This document shows positions 1-9,500 of a stretch of DNA of 64,000 nt, piece after piece. Where the stretch lies: assembly GCA_963204835.1 (NCBI GenBank), contig CAUJHJ010000055.1, forward strand, positions 1 through 64,000, written 5' to 3'. Position 1 is the first letter of the stretch. Every line of letters starts with the position of its first letter. Source of the stretch: Pseudomonadota bacterium. GTDB taxonomy: Bacteria > Pseudomonadota > Gammaproteobacteria > Steroidobacterales > Steroidobacteraceae. The translations under genes were made by a program, and so were the position numbers. The notes under the pieces are model-generated. The model did not search any database. It worked only from the letters and a program-made list of their open reading frames with translations, and had not been told where the DNA came from.

Positions 1-1
1 C

Positions 2-763
2 CTACTGCGCCGTCCATCCCCCGTCGATCGCGATCGCCTGGGCGGTCACGTTGCGGGCCGCATCCGACAGCAGGTACTCGGTGAGCGCGGCGATCTCGGC
101 CACCGTGACGAAGGCCTTCTTCGGCATCGGCCGCAGCATGATGTCGCTGACCACGCGCTCGGGCGAAATGCCGTGTTCGCGCGCCTGCGCCTCGATCTGC
201 TTCTCGACGAGTGGCGTTCGCACGTACACCGGGCAGATCGTGTTCACCGTGACGTCGACGTCGCCGTTTTCGAGCGCCAGGGTTTTCGACAGTCCGATCA
301 GCCCGTGCTTGGCGGCGATGTAGGCGCTCTTGTACGGTGAGGCGACCAGCGAATGGATCGAGCCGATATTGACGATCCGGCCGAAGTTGCGAGCGCGCAT
401 GCCGGGCAGCACGGCGCGCGCCATGTTGGCGGCGCCCGTGAGCATCACTGCGATGAGGAAGGCCCAGCGGTCCGCGGGAAACTCCTCGAGGCGCGCCACG
501 TGCTGCAGCCCGGCGTTGTTCACGAGGACGTCGACGCGCCCGGCGGCGCGCACGGCCGTCTCGATCGCCGAGGGCTGTGTCACGTCAAGGCCGTAGCCGC
601 TCGCGGTTCCACCACGCTCCACGATGTCGTCGGCCACCCGCAGGGCCGCCGCGCGATCGATGTCGGTGGCGACGATTTCGTGGCCGGCGGCGGCGAGCAG
701 TACCGCGAGCTCGGCACCGATGCCGCTGCCGGCGCCGGTGATCAGGATGCGTCGTGCAGGCAT
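2..763 (-). CDS. bdhA: D-3-hydroxybutyrate dehydrogenase (SDR family)
   Basis: Cytoplasmic short-chain dehydrogenase that oxidises D-3-hydroxybutyrate to acetoacetate with NAD+, a step of PHB and ketone-body use. The 253-residue protein has the cofactor loop TGAGSGIG (9-16), NNAG (82-85) and the catalytic S135, Y148 and K152. The substrate-binding residues known from the Pseudomonas fragi enzyme (Q94, H144, K152, Q196, W257) all match here with a constant offset of seven (Q87, H137, K145, Q189, W250), which separates it from generic SDRs. The stop codon lies at the window edge, so the gene is complete. It is divergent from the 3HB-oligomer hydrolase, with a shared palindrome between them. Function is confident by family. 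Confidence 0.95.
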   Translation of the reverse strand: MPARRILITGAGSGIGAELAVLLAAAGHEIVATDIDRAAALRVADDIVERGGTASGYGLDVTQPSAIETAVRAAGRVDVLVNNAGLQHVARLEEFPADRWAFLIAVMLTGAANMARAVLPGMRARNFGRIVNIGSIHSLVASPYKSAYIAAKHGLIGLSKTLALENGDVDVTVNTICPVYVRTPLVEKQIEAQAREHGISPERVVSDIMLRPMPKKAFVTVAEIAALTEYLLSDAARNVTAQAIAIDGGWTAQ

Positions 764-799
764 GGCGACACGCTAGCCCAGCCGCGTGCCGGAAGGCCC

Positions 800-815
800 T
801 GATACTTTAGTATCA
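800..815. promoter_or_regulatory. Palindromic operator candidate, copy 1
   Basis: TGATACTTTAGTATCA has perfect six-base arms around a TTTA core. It sits 37 bases upstream of the dehydrogenase start and 35 bases upstream of the oligomer hydrolase start. A close relative (TGGTACCTTAGTACTA) occupies the equivalent place in the next divergent promoter at 5201-5216. The binding protein is not identified. Confidence 0.6.
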
Positions 816-850
816 TTCTGCCCCCGCGCGGATCGGGTTGAACTGGCGCC

Positions 851-2725
851 ATGAACACGCAATCGCCTCGATACCTCGCCGCGACGCTCGGTGTCGTCCT
901 GTTGTCCGGATGCGCCGCCACGGCTCCAGTACCCGCATTGCACGCCGAGCGCATCGGTGAGCCGATCCGCTACGAGCTCGACGGGACCAGCGACGACCTG
1001 CTGACGGCGGGCCTCGGCGCGGCCGGGCTGCTCGGTGCGCCACCGGGGTTCGTCGATCCGTCGCATCCCACCGCGCGCGAGCTGCGCCGGCGCGCCATCT
1101 ACATGAACTACCGTGGCCTTGCCGACCTCGCCGCGGCGCCGGGTGGCGGGCCTGCAGTCGCGGGCGTCGAGCTGCTGGTCGGCCTGCGATCGGCGGCAGG
1201 CCCCTCGACGGCGATGTTGCAGGTTCCGCACAACTTCGATCCCGCGAGGCCCTGCCTCGTCGCGGTGGCGAGTTCGGGATCGCGCGGCATCTACGGTGCA
1301 CTGCCGACGGCTGGAGGCTGGGGGCTGCGCCACGGCTGCGCCGTCGTCCACACCGACAAGGGCACCGGCAGTGGGGCCTTCGACGTGGCGAGCGGCCGCG
1401 GGCTGCGCATCGACGGCACGGTGGGCATGGCCGGTGATCCGCTGCTTTCGTTCTCGCCCGATGCGGCGGCGGTCGCCCGGCTCAAGGCGAAGCGGCCCGA
1501 TGCGGTGCTCTTCCGCCACGCGAACTCCGGCCTGAATGTCGAGGCGCACTGGGGCGAGTACCTGTTGCAGGCCGTCGATGTCGCTTTCGATCTCCTGAAT
1601 CGCGAGTACCCGGGTCGCGCCGCGCCGCTTGCGCCGGCCAATACGCTCGTGATCGCCGCCGGCATTTCGAACGGTGGCGGGACGGTGTTGCATGCGATGG
1701 AACTCGACCGCGCGGGCTGGATCGACGGCGCGGTGGTCTCCGAACCGAACATCACGGTGCCGGGTTTTCGGCTGTTCGGTTATCAGGCGAGGCCCCTGTA
1801 CGACCTCGCGGTGGCGCAGCTGTTGCTGCAGCCCTGCGCCGTGCTCGCGGACGACGACCCGACCGCGCCTTTCCTGGCTGCGACCACGGCCGCACGGCCG
1901 GTACTCGAGCAATGGTGTCGCGACCTCGCGGCGCGCGGCGAGATCGCGGCGAACGGCCCGGGCGTGGCCGCGCTCGCTTCCGCCGCGCGCGAGCGCATCC
2001 TCGCACTCGGCATCCTGCCCGAGGCGCTACGGCTCGGGCACGTGAACGTGCATGCTTCGCTCTGGAGCGCAGTGGCGGTGTCGTACGCGGCGGCCTTCGC
2101 CCGAATGGCGCCCGATGAGCTGCCTTGCGGCGTGAGCTTTGGCGCGACCGACGCGAAGGGTGCGCCGCGCGCGCTCACCGGCGAGGAGTTCGCGCGACTG
2201 TTCGCCGACAGCAGCGGCATCGCGCCGACGGCGGGGATCAATCTCGTGATGCCGGATGCCACTGGCGCCCAGCGGGTCGCCAATTTCGGCAGCATCGACC
2301 TGGCGTCGTGCCTGCGCGGCCTGGGTGCCGCCGTGGCGCCGGGCACGGCCGCCGTCGCGGCGCATCCGCGCGCCGACGCGCGTCCGCTGATCGTGATGCA
2401 TGGCCGTGGCGACGGCCTCATCCCCGTGAATCACACGTCGCGACCGTACTTCGCGGCGAGCGTCGCCGCCGGCAGCGCGGGTATCCGCTACTACGAGGTC
2501 GAGCGCGGCCAGCATTTCGATGCCTTCCTGCCGCTGCCGGGCTTCGCCGGCCACTATGTCGCGATGCAGCCGGTCCTCGATGCCGCGATGGACCTGATGG
2601 CCGCGCGCCTGCGGGGCGAACTCGGCCAGCTGCCGCCGAGCCAGGTCGTCCGCCAGGAGATCCTGGCGGCTCCGGGCGCGGATGCGATCATCACCGCGGG
2701 ACGGGAGCTCCGCATTCCGAAGTGA
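851..2725 (+). CDS. D-(-)-3-hydroxybutyrate oligomer hydrolase, lipoprotein
   Basis: Hydrolyses 3-hydroxybutyrate oligomers (PHB breakdown products) to monomers. The 624-residue length fits the 3HB-oligomer hydrolase family. The N-terminus MNTQSPRYLAATLGVVLLSGC ends in a lipobox with C21, so the enzyme should be anchored in the periplasm or outer membrane. The nucleophile is likely the serine of ISNGGG near residue 273. D520 (HGRGDGL) and H555 (GQHFDAF) are plausible triad partners. It diverges from the 3HB dehydrogenase that would use its product, and shares the palindrome at 800-815. No strong Shine-Dalgarno is visible before this ATG. A 28-base stretch inside it recurs inverted just after the stop codon. 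Confidence 0.9.
   Translation: MNTQSPRYLAATLGVVLLSGCAATAPVPALHAERIGEPIRYELDGTSDDLLTAGLGAAGLLGAPPGFVDPSHPTARELRRRAIYMNYRGLADLAAAPGGGPAVAGVELLVGLRSAAGPSTAMLQVPHNFDPARPCLVAVASSGSRGIYGALPTAGGWGLRHGCAVVHTDKGTGSGAFDVASGRGLRIDGTVGMAGDPLLSFSPDAAAVARLKAKRPDAVLFRHANSGLNVEAHWGEYLLQAVDVAFDLLNREYPGRAAPLAPANTLVIAAGISNGGGTVLHAMELDRAGWIDGAVVSEPNITVPGFRLFGYQARPLYDLAVAQLLLQPCAVLADDDPTAPFLAATTAARPVLEQWCRDLAARGEIAANGPGVAALASAARERILALGILPEALRLGHVNVHASLWSAVAVSYAAAFARMAPDELPCGVSFGATDAKGAPRALTGEEFARLFADSSGIAPTAGINLVMPDATGAQRVANFGSIDLASCLRGLGAAVAPGTAAVAAHPRADARPLIVMHGRGDGLIPVNHTSRPYFAASVAAGSAGIRYYEVERGQHFDAFLPLPGFAGHYVAMQPVLDAAMDLMAARLRGELGQLPPSQVVRQEILAAPGADAIITAGRELRIPK
1756..1783 (+). repeat. Inverted repeat, arm 1 (inside the oligomer hydrolase gene)
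   Basis: These 28 bases match the reverse complement of 2732-2759 at 27 positions. They encode VPGFRLFGY of the hydrolase. The arms are about 950 bases apart, so a local hairpin is unlikely, and chance identity of this length is not credible. Confidence 0.85.
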
Positions 2726-2731
2726 AGATGA

Positions 2732-2759
2732 ATAACCGAACAACCGAAAACCCGGCACC
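2732..2759 (-). repeat. Inverted repeat, arm 2 (after the hydrolase stop)
   Basis: This inverted copy of 1756-1783 begins six bases after the stop codon and has a single mismatch. Read on the minus strand it still encodes VPGFRLFGY. It lies just before the terminator hairpin at 2767-2796. Confidence 0.85.
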
Positions 2760-2766
2760 AACGCGA

Positions 2767-2796
2767 AGGCCGCGGCAGGTTCCCCCGCCGCGGCCT
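2767..2796. terminator. Bidirectional terminator hairpin
   Basis: A ten-base perfect stem (AGGCCGCGGC / GCCGCGGCCT) with a ten-base loop lies between the convergent oligomer hydrolase and TonB receptor genes. A weak pyrimidine-rich tail (CTCTTCGTTCT) follows on the plus side. This is a conventional place for a terminator serving both genes. Confidence 0.6.
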
Positions 2797-2842
2797 CTTC
2801 GTTCTGGCTGTCAGCCGTCAGCCGTTCGCTTCAATCCTCTTC

Positions 2843-5143
2843 TCAGTACTGGTACCTCACGCTGAAGGTGAGCGTGCGCGGCGGGCCGTAGTAGCCGATC
2901 TGGCTCACGTTCGCGAAGGTGCCGGTGGTGCCGAAGTCGTAGCCGGCCGTGCGATAGGCCTTGTCGGTGACGTTCTTCGCATCGACCGCGAGGCGCCAGT
3001 GCGAATCGGCCGTCAGGTAGGACAGGCCGAGGTCCAGCAGTCCGTAAGCCGGCTGGTCGGTCGGGCTCGTCTTCGTGAACGGCGGCGGGGCGATCGAGGT
3101 GTCGTCACGCCACTGGTAGCCAAGTCGCGCCACCGCCTTGCCGGCGCCGACGTCGAAGCGGTACTGCGCGTCGAGCGAGGCGGTCCAGTCCGGCGCGTTG
3201 ATGACCGGCGTCACCGAGGCGAAATTCTGGATCGTGCCCGGGCTCGCCGGGTTCGAGGCGTAGAACTCCTTGAACTCGGCATCGAGGTAGCCGATCGAAG
3301 CCGAGAGCGTGAACGCATCGAGCGGCTGCCAGGTCGACTCGATCTCCACGCCCTGGTTCACCTGCTTGCCGGCGTTCAGCACGGCCGTCGCGTTCGTCGG
3401 CACGCCCATCACGGTGACGAACTGCTGCGTCGTGATCTGCACGTCGGTGTAGTCGGCGTAGAAGACCGTCGCATTGAAGCGCAGGCGGCCGTCGAGCACC
3501 GTGGAGCGCAGGCCGAGCTCGTAGTTGTCGACCGATTCGGGCTTGTAGCCGTCGACCGTGCCGGGGAACACCGTGGCGTTGCCGCGCATGTCGAAGCCGC
3601 CGCTCTTGAAGCCGGCGCTGTACTGCGCGTAGACCATGATGTCGTCGTTGACCTTGAAGTCGGCGCCGAGCTTCGGCGAGAGCTCGCTGTCGGTGCGCTT
3701 GCTCGTGTAGTTGCTTTGCGGCGCGCCGAGCGGGAAGACGCCCGTTGGCAGGTGCGCCGGGTCGAACATGCCCGTGTTGGCCGGGATCTGGCCGCCGAAC
3801 TGCGCGACGAACACGCGGGCATCCTTCTTGTCCTCGTTGTAGCGCGCACCGAAGTTGATGTCCCAGCGATCCGTCAGCGAGAACGTGCCGTCGAAGTAAG
3901 CCGCGACGCTCTCGGTCGAGACGGCGCCCTGCGTGAGGCCGATCAGGCCGCCGAACAGCGGGAAGGTGCCGAGCACCGCATCGAACGAGCCCGCCGCCGT
4001 GCCATCGAAGTAGTAGACGCCGCCGACGCCCTTGATGCGCCCGCCCGTGTAGTTCACCTGCAGCTCGCCGCTGCCCTGGTGGTCGGAGTACTTCGCCGGC
4101 ACGTTGAACTGGTTGACGTTGCGGGTCTCGAAGTCGAGGAAGGTGGTGCCGTCGCCCTCGCGATAGGCGCCGACCGCCTTCAGCGCCCACGCGTCGTTGA
4201 GCGACACCGTGTAGGTCGCAGCCAGGCCCTTGTTCTCGAAGTTCTCCTCGTTGACGGGCATGTCGTTGCGCACGTCGTAGCGGCTGTCGAGCCTTGGGCC
4301 GAACACGTCGTTCAGGCGCTGGCCGCCGCGCACGTTCGAGGTGTCCTTGACGAAGTCGCCCATGATGCGCAGGCGGCTCGAATCGCCCCACAGGAAGTTC
4401 ACTTCGCCGCGGCCGGCCAGGATGTTCTTGTCGCTGACGTCCTCGCCGACGTGGTTGAACTGGTAGGGGCTCGCATCCGCCACGACTTCGCCGTAGCCGT
4501 TTCGCGTGAGCTTGGCGAGCGAGGCGCCCACGTAGACGTGTTCGCCGAGCGCGTGCGAGCCCGCGAGCTTCAGGTCGAGCTGGCCGTAGCTGCCGGCCGC
4601 CACCGTCGCATCGAACGAGGGCTCCCCGACGATGTCGCGCGTCACGTACTTGATGGCGCCCGCGAGCGTGTTCTTGCCGTAGAGGGTGCCCTGCGGGCCG
4701 CGCAGGATCTCGATGCGCTGCACGTCGTAGACGTCGAGCAGCGCGCCCTGCGGGCGGGCGATGTACACGTCGTCCATGTAGATGCCGACGCCCGGCTCGA
4801 AGCCCCACAGCGGGTCGTTCTGGCCGACGCCGCGGATGTAGGCGTTGATCGTGTTGCTCGTGGCGCGACCGGGATTGACCTTGATGTTCGGGGCGAGGGA
4901 GTTGATGTCCTCGAGGTTGGTGATCGCGAGTTCGCGCAGCTGGTCGGCCGAGAAGGCCGAGACTGCCGCAGGCACGTCCTGCAGGCTTTCCTCGCGCCGC
5001 CGCGTCGTCACGACGACTTCCTCGAGCACGGGTCCAGCATTCGCGGCCGACTCCTGGGCGCGCGCCGGTGTCGCAACCACGCCACTCGCCGCGAGGCTCG
5101 CCAGCGCCGCAATGGCGAACGGCGTCGTTTCTCTGATCGTCAT
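2843..5143 (-). CDS. TonB-dependent outer-membrane receptor (candidate 3HB-oligomer uptake)
   Basis: The 766-residue receptor has a signal peptide (about 1-29, ending ATPARAQ), a TonB-box-like EEVVVTT, a plug containing IEILRGPQGTLYG, and a beta-barrel ending in an aromatic residue (FSVRYQY). ATG 5143 is chosen over upstream starts because it is preceded by a strong ribosome site (AGGAGGGG) and gives a clean signal peptide. It is divergent from the GntP-type permease, with a palindrome at 5201-5216 like that before the 3HB genes. No siderophore or heme genes are nearby, so a role in taking up 3HB oligomers or a related ester is inferred from context. The ligand is not proven. Confidence 0.9.
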   Translation of the reverse strand: MTIRETTPFAIAALASLAASGVVATPARAQESAANAGPVLEEVVVTTRRREESLQDVPAAVSAFSADQLRELAITNLEDINSLAPNIKVNPGRATSNTINAYIRGVGQNDPLWGFEPGVGIYMDDVYIARPQGALLDVYDVQRIEILRGPQGTLYGKNTLAGAIKYVTRDIVGEPSFDATVAAGSYGQLDLKLAGSHALGEHVYVGASLAKLTRNGYGEVVADASPYQFNHVGEDVSDKNILAGRGEVNFLWGDSSRLRIMGDFVKDTSNVRGGQRLNDVFGPRLDSRYDVRNDMPVNEENFENKGLAATYTVSLNDAWALKAVGAYREGDGTTFLDFETRNVNQFNVPAKYSDHQGSGELQVNYTGGRIKGVGGVYYFDGTAAGSFDAVLGTFPLFGGLIGLTQGAVSTESVAAYFDGTFSLTDRWDINFGARYNEDKKDARVFVAQFGGQIPANTGMFDPAHLPTGVFPLGAPQSNYTSKRTDSELSPKLGADFKVNDDIMVYAQYSAGFKSGGFDMRGNATVFPGTVDGYKPESVDNYELGLRSTVLDGRLRFNATVFYADYTDVQITTQQFVTVMGVPTNATAVLNAGKQVNQGVEIESTWQPLDAFTLSASIGYLDAEFKEFYASNPASPGTIQNFASVTPVINAPDWTASLDAQYRFDVGAGKAVARLGYQWRDDTSIAPPPFTKTSPTDQPAYGLLDLGLSYLTADSHWRLAVDAKNVTDKAYRTAGYDFGTTGTFANVSQIGYYGPPRTLTFSVRYQY

Positions 5144-5200
5144 GGAACTCCCCTCCTGCTGGATGACCGGCAAGCTACGCCGCCACCCCCGGGTCCGCAT

Positions 5201-5216
5201 TGGTACCTTAGTACTA
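5201..5216. promoter_or_regulatory. Palindromic operator candidate, copy 2
   Basis: TGGTACCTTAGTACTA has arms that pair at five of six positions. It shares the core TACYTTAGTA with the site at 800-815. It lies 58 bases upstream of the TonB receptor start and 40 bases upstream of the permease start. The parallel placement suggests one regulator controls both divergent pairs. Confidence 0.6.
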
Positions 5217-5255
5217 TGGAGCCCACGGCCCCGAAGCGGGCACCTTGCGTGCCCT

Positions 5256-6563
5256 ATGCTGAGTTTTTTCGGACTGCTGCTCGGGCTCGCGCTGCTCATC
5301 TGGCTGACGATGCGCGGCACCGACCTGCTTATCGCGGCGCCACTCTGCGCGCTGCTGGTAGCCGCCACGTCGGGCTTCGCGATCTTCCCGCAGCTTGCGG
5401 CCGAGGGTGCGCCGAGCTTCACCGCGAGCTACATGAGCGGTTTCGTGGGCTACGTGCAGGACTGGTTCTTCATGTTCCTGCTCGGCTCGCTCTTCGGCAA
5501 GATGATGGAATGCACCGGGGCGGCCGACAGCGTCGCCCACTGGATCGTCGGCCGGCTCGGCGCGAAGCACGCGGTCGCCGCGGTGGTGCTCGCCTGCGCC
5601 GTGCTCACCTATGGCGGGGTGAGCCTCTTCGTGGTCGCGTTCTCCGTGTATCCGATGGCCGTGAGCCTCTTTCGCCGCGCCGACCTGCCGCGCCGCTTCA
5701 TTCCATCGACCATCGCCTTCGGCTCGGTCACCTTCACGATGACCTCCGCCGGCTCGCCCGAAATCCAGAACTGGATCCCGACCCGTTTCCTCGGCACCAC
5801 GGCCTATGCGGGCTGGGAGGTCAGCCTCGTCGTCGCGCTCTTCATGCTCGCACTCGGCCAGTGGTGGCTGATGCGCATGGTGCGTGCGGCGAGCGCGGGT
5901 GGCGAGCGCTTCGAGGCGCGCGGCAACGATCCCGAGCCGCACGATCGCAACCTGCCCGCCGTCTGGCGCGGCCTCCTGCCGCTTGTCGTGGTGCTCGGGG
6001 TGTCATGGCTGCTGCATGGGCGACTGGCGCAGTCGGCGCTGATCGTCGCGCTCGGCGCGGGCGTGCTCAGCGCGCTGGCGCTCAACTTCCGCTATGCGCA
6101 GCGCATCGGCGCCGCCGCGGCGGCCGGCGCGCTCGGTGCGCTGGTCGCGATCGCCAACACGTCCGCCGTGGTCGGCTTCGGCGGCGTCGCCAAGCTCACC
6201 GCCGGTTTCCAGGCGGCGGTCGAGGCGATGACGAGCCTGCCCGGCAGCCCGCTGATCGGCGCGGCCATCGCGGTCAGCGTGATCGCGGGCCTCACCGGCT
6301 CGGCCTCCGGCGGGCAGACCATCGCGCTGCCGCTGATCGCGCCGCACTACCTCGACCAGGGTGTCGATCCCGAGGCGCTGCACCGGGTGGTTGCAATCTC
6401 CTCCGGCGGGCTCGACTCGCTGCCGCACAACGGTTACGTCGTGACCACGATCCGCGCAATCTGCGGCGAGTCGTACGCCGGGGCCTATCCGTCCCTTGCC
6501 GCGCTGACCATCATCGTTCCCGTGCTCGGCACGATACTCGCGGTGGTGCTCTTCAGCCTGTGA
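5256..6563 (+). CDS. GntP-family permease, likely 3-hydroxybutyrate importer
   Basis: Inner-membrane carrier of 435 residues with about twelve hydrophobic segments. The stretch TYGGVSLFVVAFSVYP, followed by FTMTSAGSPEIQNWIPT, resembles GntP-family permeases of the type annotated as D-beta-hydroxybutyrate permeases. Start ATG 5256 immediately precedes the first membrane segment (MLSFFGLLLGLALL); upstream in-frame codons would add unlikely sequence. It is divergent from the TonB receptor and lies 15 bases before the CrbS-like kinase. It would carry hydrolysed monomers to the cytoplasmic dehydrogenase. Family is confident; substrate is inferred from neighbours. Confidence 0.85.
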   Translation: MLSFFGLLLGLALLIWLTMRGTDLLIAAPLCALLVAATSGFAIFPQLAAEGAPSFTASYMSGFVGYVQDWFFMFLLGSLFGKMMECTGAADSVAHWIVGRLGAKHAVAAVVLACAVLTYGGVSLFVVAFSVYPMAVSLFRRADLPRRFIPSTIAFGSVTFTMTSAGSPEIQNWIPTRFLGTTAYAGWEVSLVVALFMLALGQWWLMRMVRAASAGGERFEARGNDPEPHDRNLPAVWRGLLPLVVVLGVSWLLHGRLAQSALIVALGAGVLSALALNFRYAQRIGAAAAAGALGALVAIANTSAVVGFGGVAKLTAGFQAAVEAMTSLPGSPLIGAAIAVSVIAGLTGSASGGQTIALPLIAPHYLDQGVDPEALHRVVAISSGGLDSLPHNGYVVTTIRAICGESYAGAYPSLAALTIIVPVLGTILAVVLFSL

Positions 6564-6578
6564 GACCATGACGGTGGC

Positions 6579-9500
6579 ATGTTGACACCGTGGCTGATCG
6601 CGCTCCTCGGGCTCGCCTACGTGGGCGTGCTGTTCGTGGTCGCGCATCTCGGCGATCGCATGGCGGCGGAGGGCCGCGGGCTCGCCCTGCGTCCCTGGGT
6701 CTATAGCCTGTCGCTTGCGGTGTACTGCACCTCGTGGGCGTTTTACGGCACGGGCGGCCAGTCCTCGAAGCTGGGTTGGTGGCTGCCGCCGACCTACGCC
6801 GGCACGATCCTGCTGTTCCTGCTCGGTTCGCGCTTCCTCGGCAAGATGATCCGGCTCGGGCGCAAGCAGAAGATCACCTCGATCGCCGACTTCCTCGCCG
6901 CGCGCTACGGGCGCGATCCGCGGGTGGCGGTGCTCGTCACGATCGTCGCCGTGTGCGGGCTCACGCCCTACATCGCGCTGCAGCTGAAGGCGATCGACAT
7001 CAGCTTCGTTGCGCTCGCGGGCATCGATGGCAATGCGGGCCGCGCCTTCTTCGATACCGCCATCGTCGTCGCGATCGCGCTCGCGGCCTTCGCTATCCTC
7101 TTCGGCACGCGCCACGCCGACGCGACCGAGCACCATCCCGGCATGATGCTCGCGCTCGCCTTCGAGTCGCTCGTCAAGCTCGGCGCCTTGCTCGCCGTCG
7201 GCGCCTTCGTCACCTTCGGCCTCTTCGACGGCCCGGCGGAGCTTGCCGCGCGCGTCGCCGCCGATCCGCAGGTGCGCGCATTGCGGGAGGCGGCGCGCCC
7301 CGCCGGCCACTACCTCGCGCTCACCGTGCTCGGCGTGCTTGCGATCTTCTGCCTGCCGCGCCAGTTCCATGTCGCGGTGGTCGAGAATGCGGGTCCGCGC
7401 GACCTGCAAATCGCGCGCTGGCTCTTCCCCCTGTATCTCGTCGCGATCAGCCTGTTCGTGCTGCCCGTCGCCAATGCGGGCCTCGTGACCTTCGGCGCGA
7501 ACGCGCTCGACCCCGACCTGTTCGTGCTGAACCTGCCGCTCGCGGCAGGGCAGCCGGCACTCGCGCTCCTCACTTTCATCGGCGGCCTTTCCGCCGCGAC
7601 CGGCATGGTGATCGTCGCCTGCATCGCGCTGTCGACGATGGTCTGCAACGAAATCGCGATGCCCGCGCTGCTGCATCTGTTCCCGGCCCTGCGCCGCCGT
7701 GCCGACCTCACGGGCCTGCTGCTGCGCGTGCGACGGGTCGCGATCGTGTTGCTGCTCGCGGCAGCCTATGTGTACTACCGCTCCATCGCGTACCTCGGCG
7801 CGCTCGCGGAAATCGGCGAGATCGCGATGGCGGCGGCCGCGCTCTTCGGGCCGCTCGTGTTCGCGGCGCTCTACTGGAAGCGGGCGAATGCGGCCGGCGC
7901 GCTCACCGGGCTCGCTTGCGGCTTCGCCGTGTGGCTCTACACGCTGATCGTGCCGGTGTTCGCCTCGGCGGGCTACCTGCCGGCCTCGCTCGTGGCGACG
8001 GGGCCCTTCGGCCTCGCCTGGCTGCGGCCGACCGCGCTGCTCGGCATCGAGGGCGTCAACCCGCTCGCGCACGGGCTCGCAGCGAGCCTGCTGGCGACGG
8101 CCGCGGGCCTCGTCGCGGGATCGCTTGCCACGCGCCGCACGCTGGTGGACCGCATCCAGGCGGTGGCGTTCGTCGACGCGGCCGATGGCGGGCATTCCGA
8201 GCACCCGGGCGCACGGCCCGGCGCGCTGACGCTGCGCGAACTGCGCGCGCTCGTCGCACAGTTCGTCGGCAGCCATCGCACGGCGGAGCATTTCGCCCAG
8301 TTCCACGGCGGGGAGGACGCGGCGGGCGGTGCTGCCGCGCGGCGCGCGAGCGCGGCGCAGCTCGAGTCGGCGCAACGCCTGCTCGGCTCCGTGATCGGCG
8401 CGGCGTCCGCGCGCCGCGTGATCGATGCCGCGGTGTCCGGCAAGGAACTCGTGCTCGAGGACGTCGTCTCGATCGTGGATCGCGCCTCGCGCGCGCTCGA
8501 GTTCAACCGGGACCTGCTGCAAGCGACCATGGAGAACGTCAGCCAGGGCATCAGCGTGGTGGACGACGAGCTGCGGCTCGTCGCGTGGAACCAGCGCTAC
8601 CTAAAGCTGTTCGACTATCCGCCGGACCTGCTCTACATCGGCAAGCCGATCCTGGAGGTGCTCGAGTTCAATGCGGCGCGTGGCGAGCTCGGCGCCGGCG
8701 ATGCGGCCCTGCTCGTGGCGCGGCGCATGGCACACCTGCGTCGCGGCACCGACTACGTCTACCAGCGCGTCGGGCCGGACGGCACGGTGCTCGAGATCCG
8801 CGGCAACCGCATGCCGGGCGGCGGCTTCGTGACCAGCTACACCGACGTCACCGAGTACAAGCGCACCGAGGCCGCGCTCGAGCAGCGCGTCACCGAGCGT
8901 ACCCGCGCCCTGTCGGCCATGAACGAGGAGCTCGCCGTCGCGAAGGCCGCCGCCGAGCGCGCCAACCTCGGCAAGACCCGCTTCCTCGCCGCCGCGAGCC
9001 ACGACGTGCTGCAGCCCCTCAATGCGGCGGGCCTGTTTGCCGGCGCGCTGCTGCAGAAGCTCGAGCGGCCCGAGCACAAAGGACTCGTCGGCGACATCGA
9101 GAACTGCCTGCGCACGGCGGAGGGCGTGCTGACGGACCTGCTCGACATCTCGAAGCTCGACGCGGGCGTCGTGCAGGCGCAGGAGAGCGACGTGCCGGTC
9201 CGGGAACTGTTCGGCGCGCTCGAGGCGGAGTTTGCGCTGAGCGCGCGCGCCCGGGGGCTCGAGCTGCGCATGCGATCGGGTGATGCGATCGCGCGCAGCG
9301 ATGCGAAGCTGCTGCGCAGGGTGCTGCAGAATTTCGTCGCGAACGCCATCCGCTACACCGCCGCGGGCGGCGTCCTCGTGGCATGCCGGCGGCGGGGCGG
9401 GTTGCTGCGCATCGAGGTGCGCGATACCGGTCCCGGCATCGCAAGCGACCAGCTCGGGCGCATCTTCGAGGAGTTCTACCGGGCGCCTACGGCGCGCACC

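Noticed and set aside
2027-2761. A minus-strand frame that repeats the peptide VPGFRLFGY
   Set aside because: It only reflects the 28-base inverted repeat after the hydrolase stop; the rest is antisense with no family resemblance.
2843-5422. An extended TonB receptor starting at 5422
   Set aside because: It would cross the palindrome and the divergent permease start, and it lacks the signal peptide found at ATG 5143, which has a strong ribosome site.
2999-6571. A very long open frame (1190 codons) on the plus strand, antisense to the TonB receptor
   Set aside because: It runs antisense to an obvious receptor gene and has Arg/Ala/Val/His-rich composition typical of shadow frames in GC-rich DNA.
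6003-8522. An 839-codon minus-strand frame opposite the kinase gene
   Set aside because: It is rich in Arg, Glu and His with no domain, and is antisense to a clearly conserved SLC5 domain.
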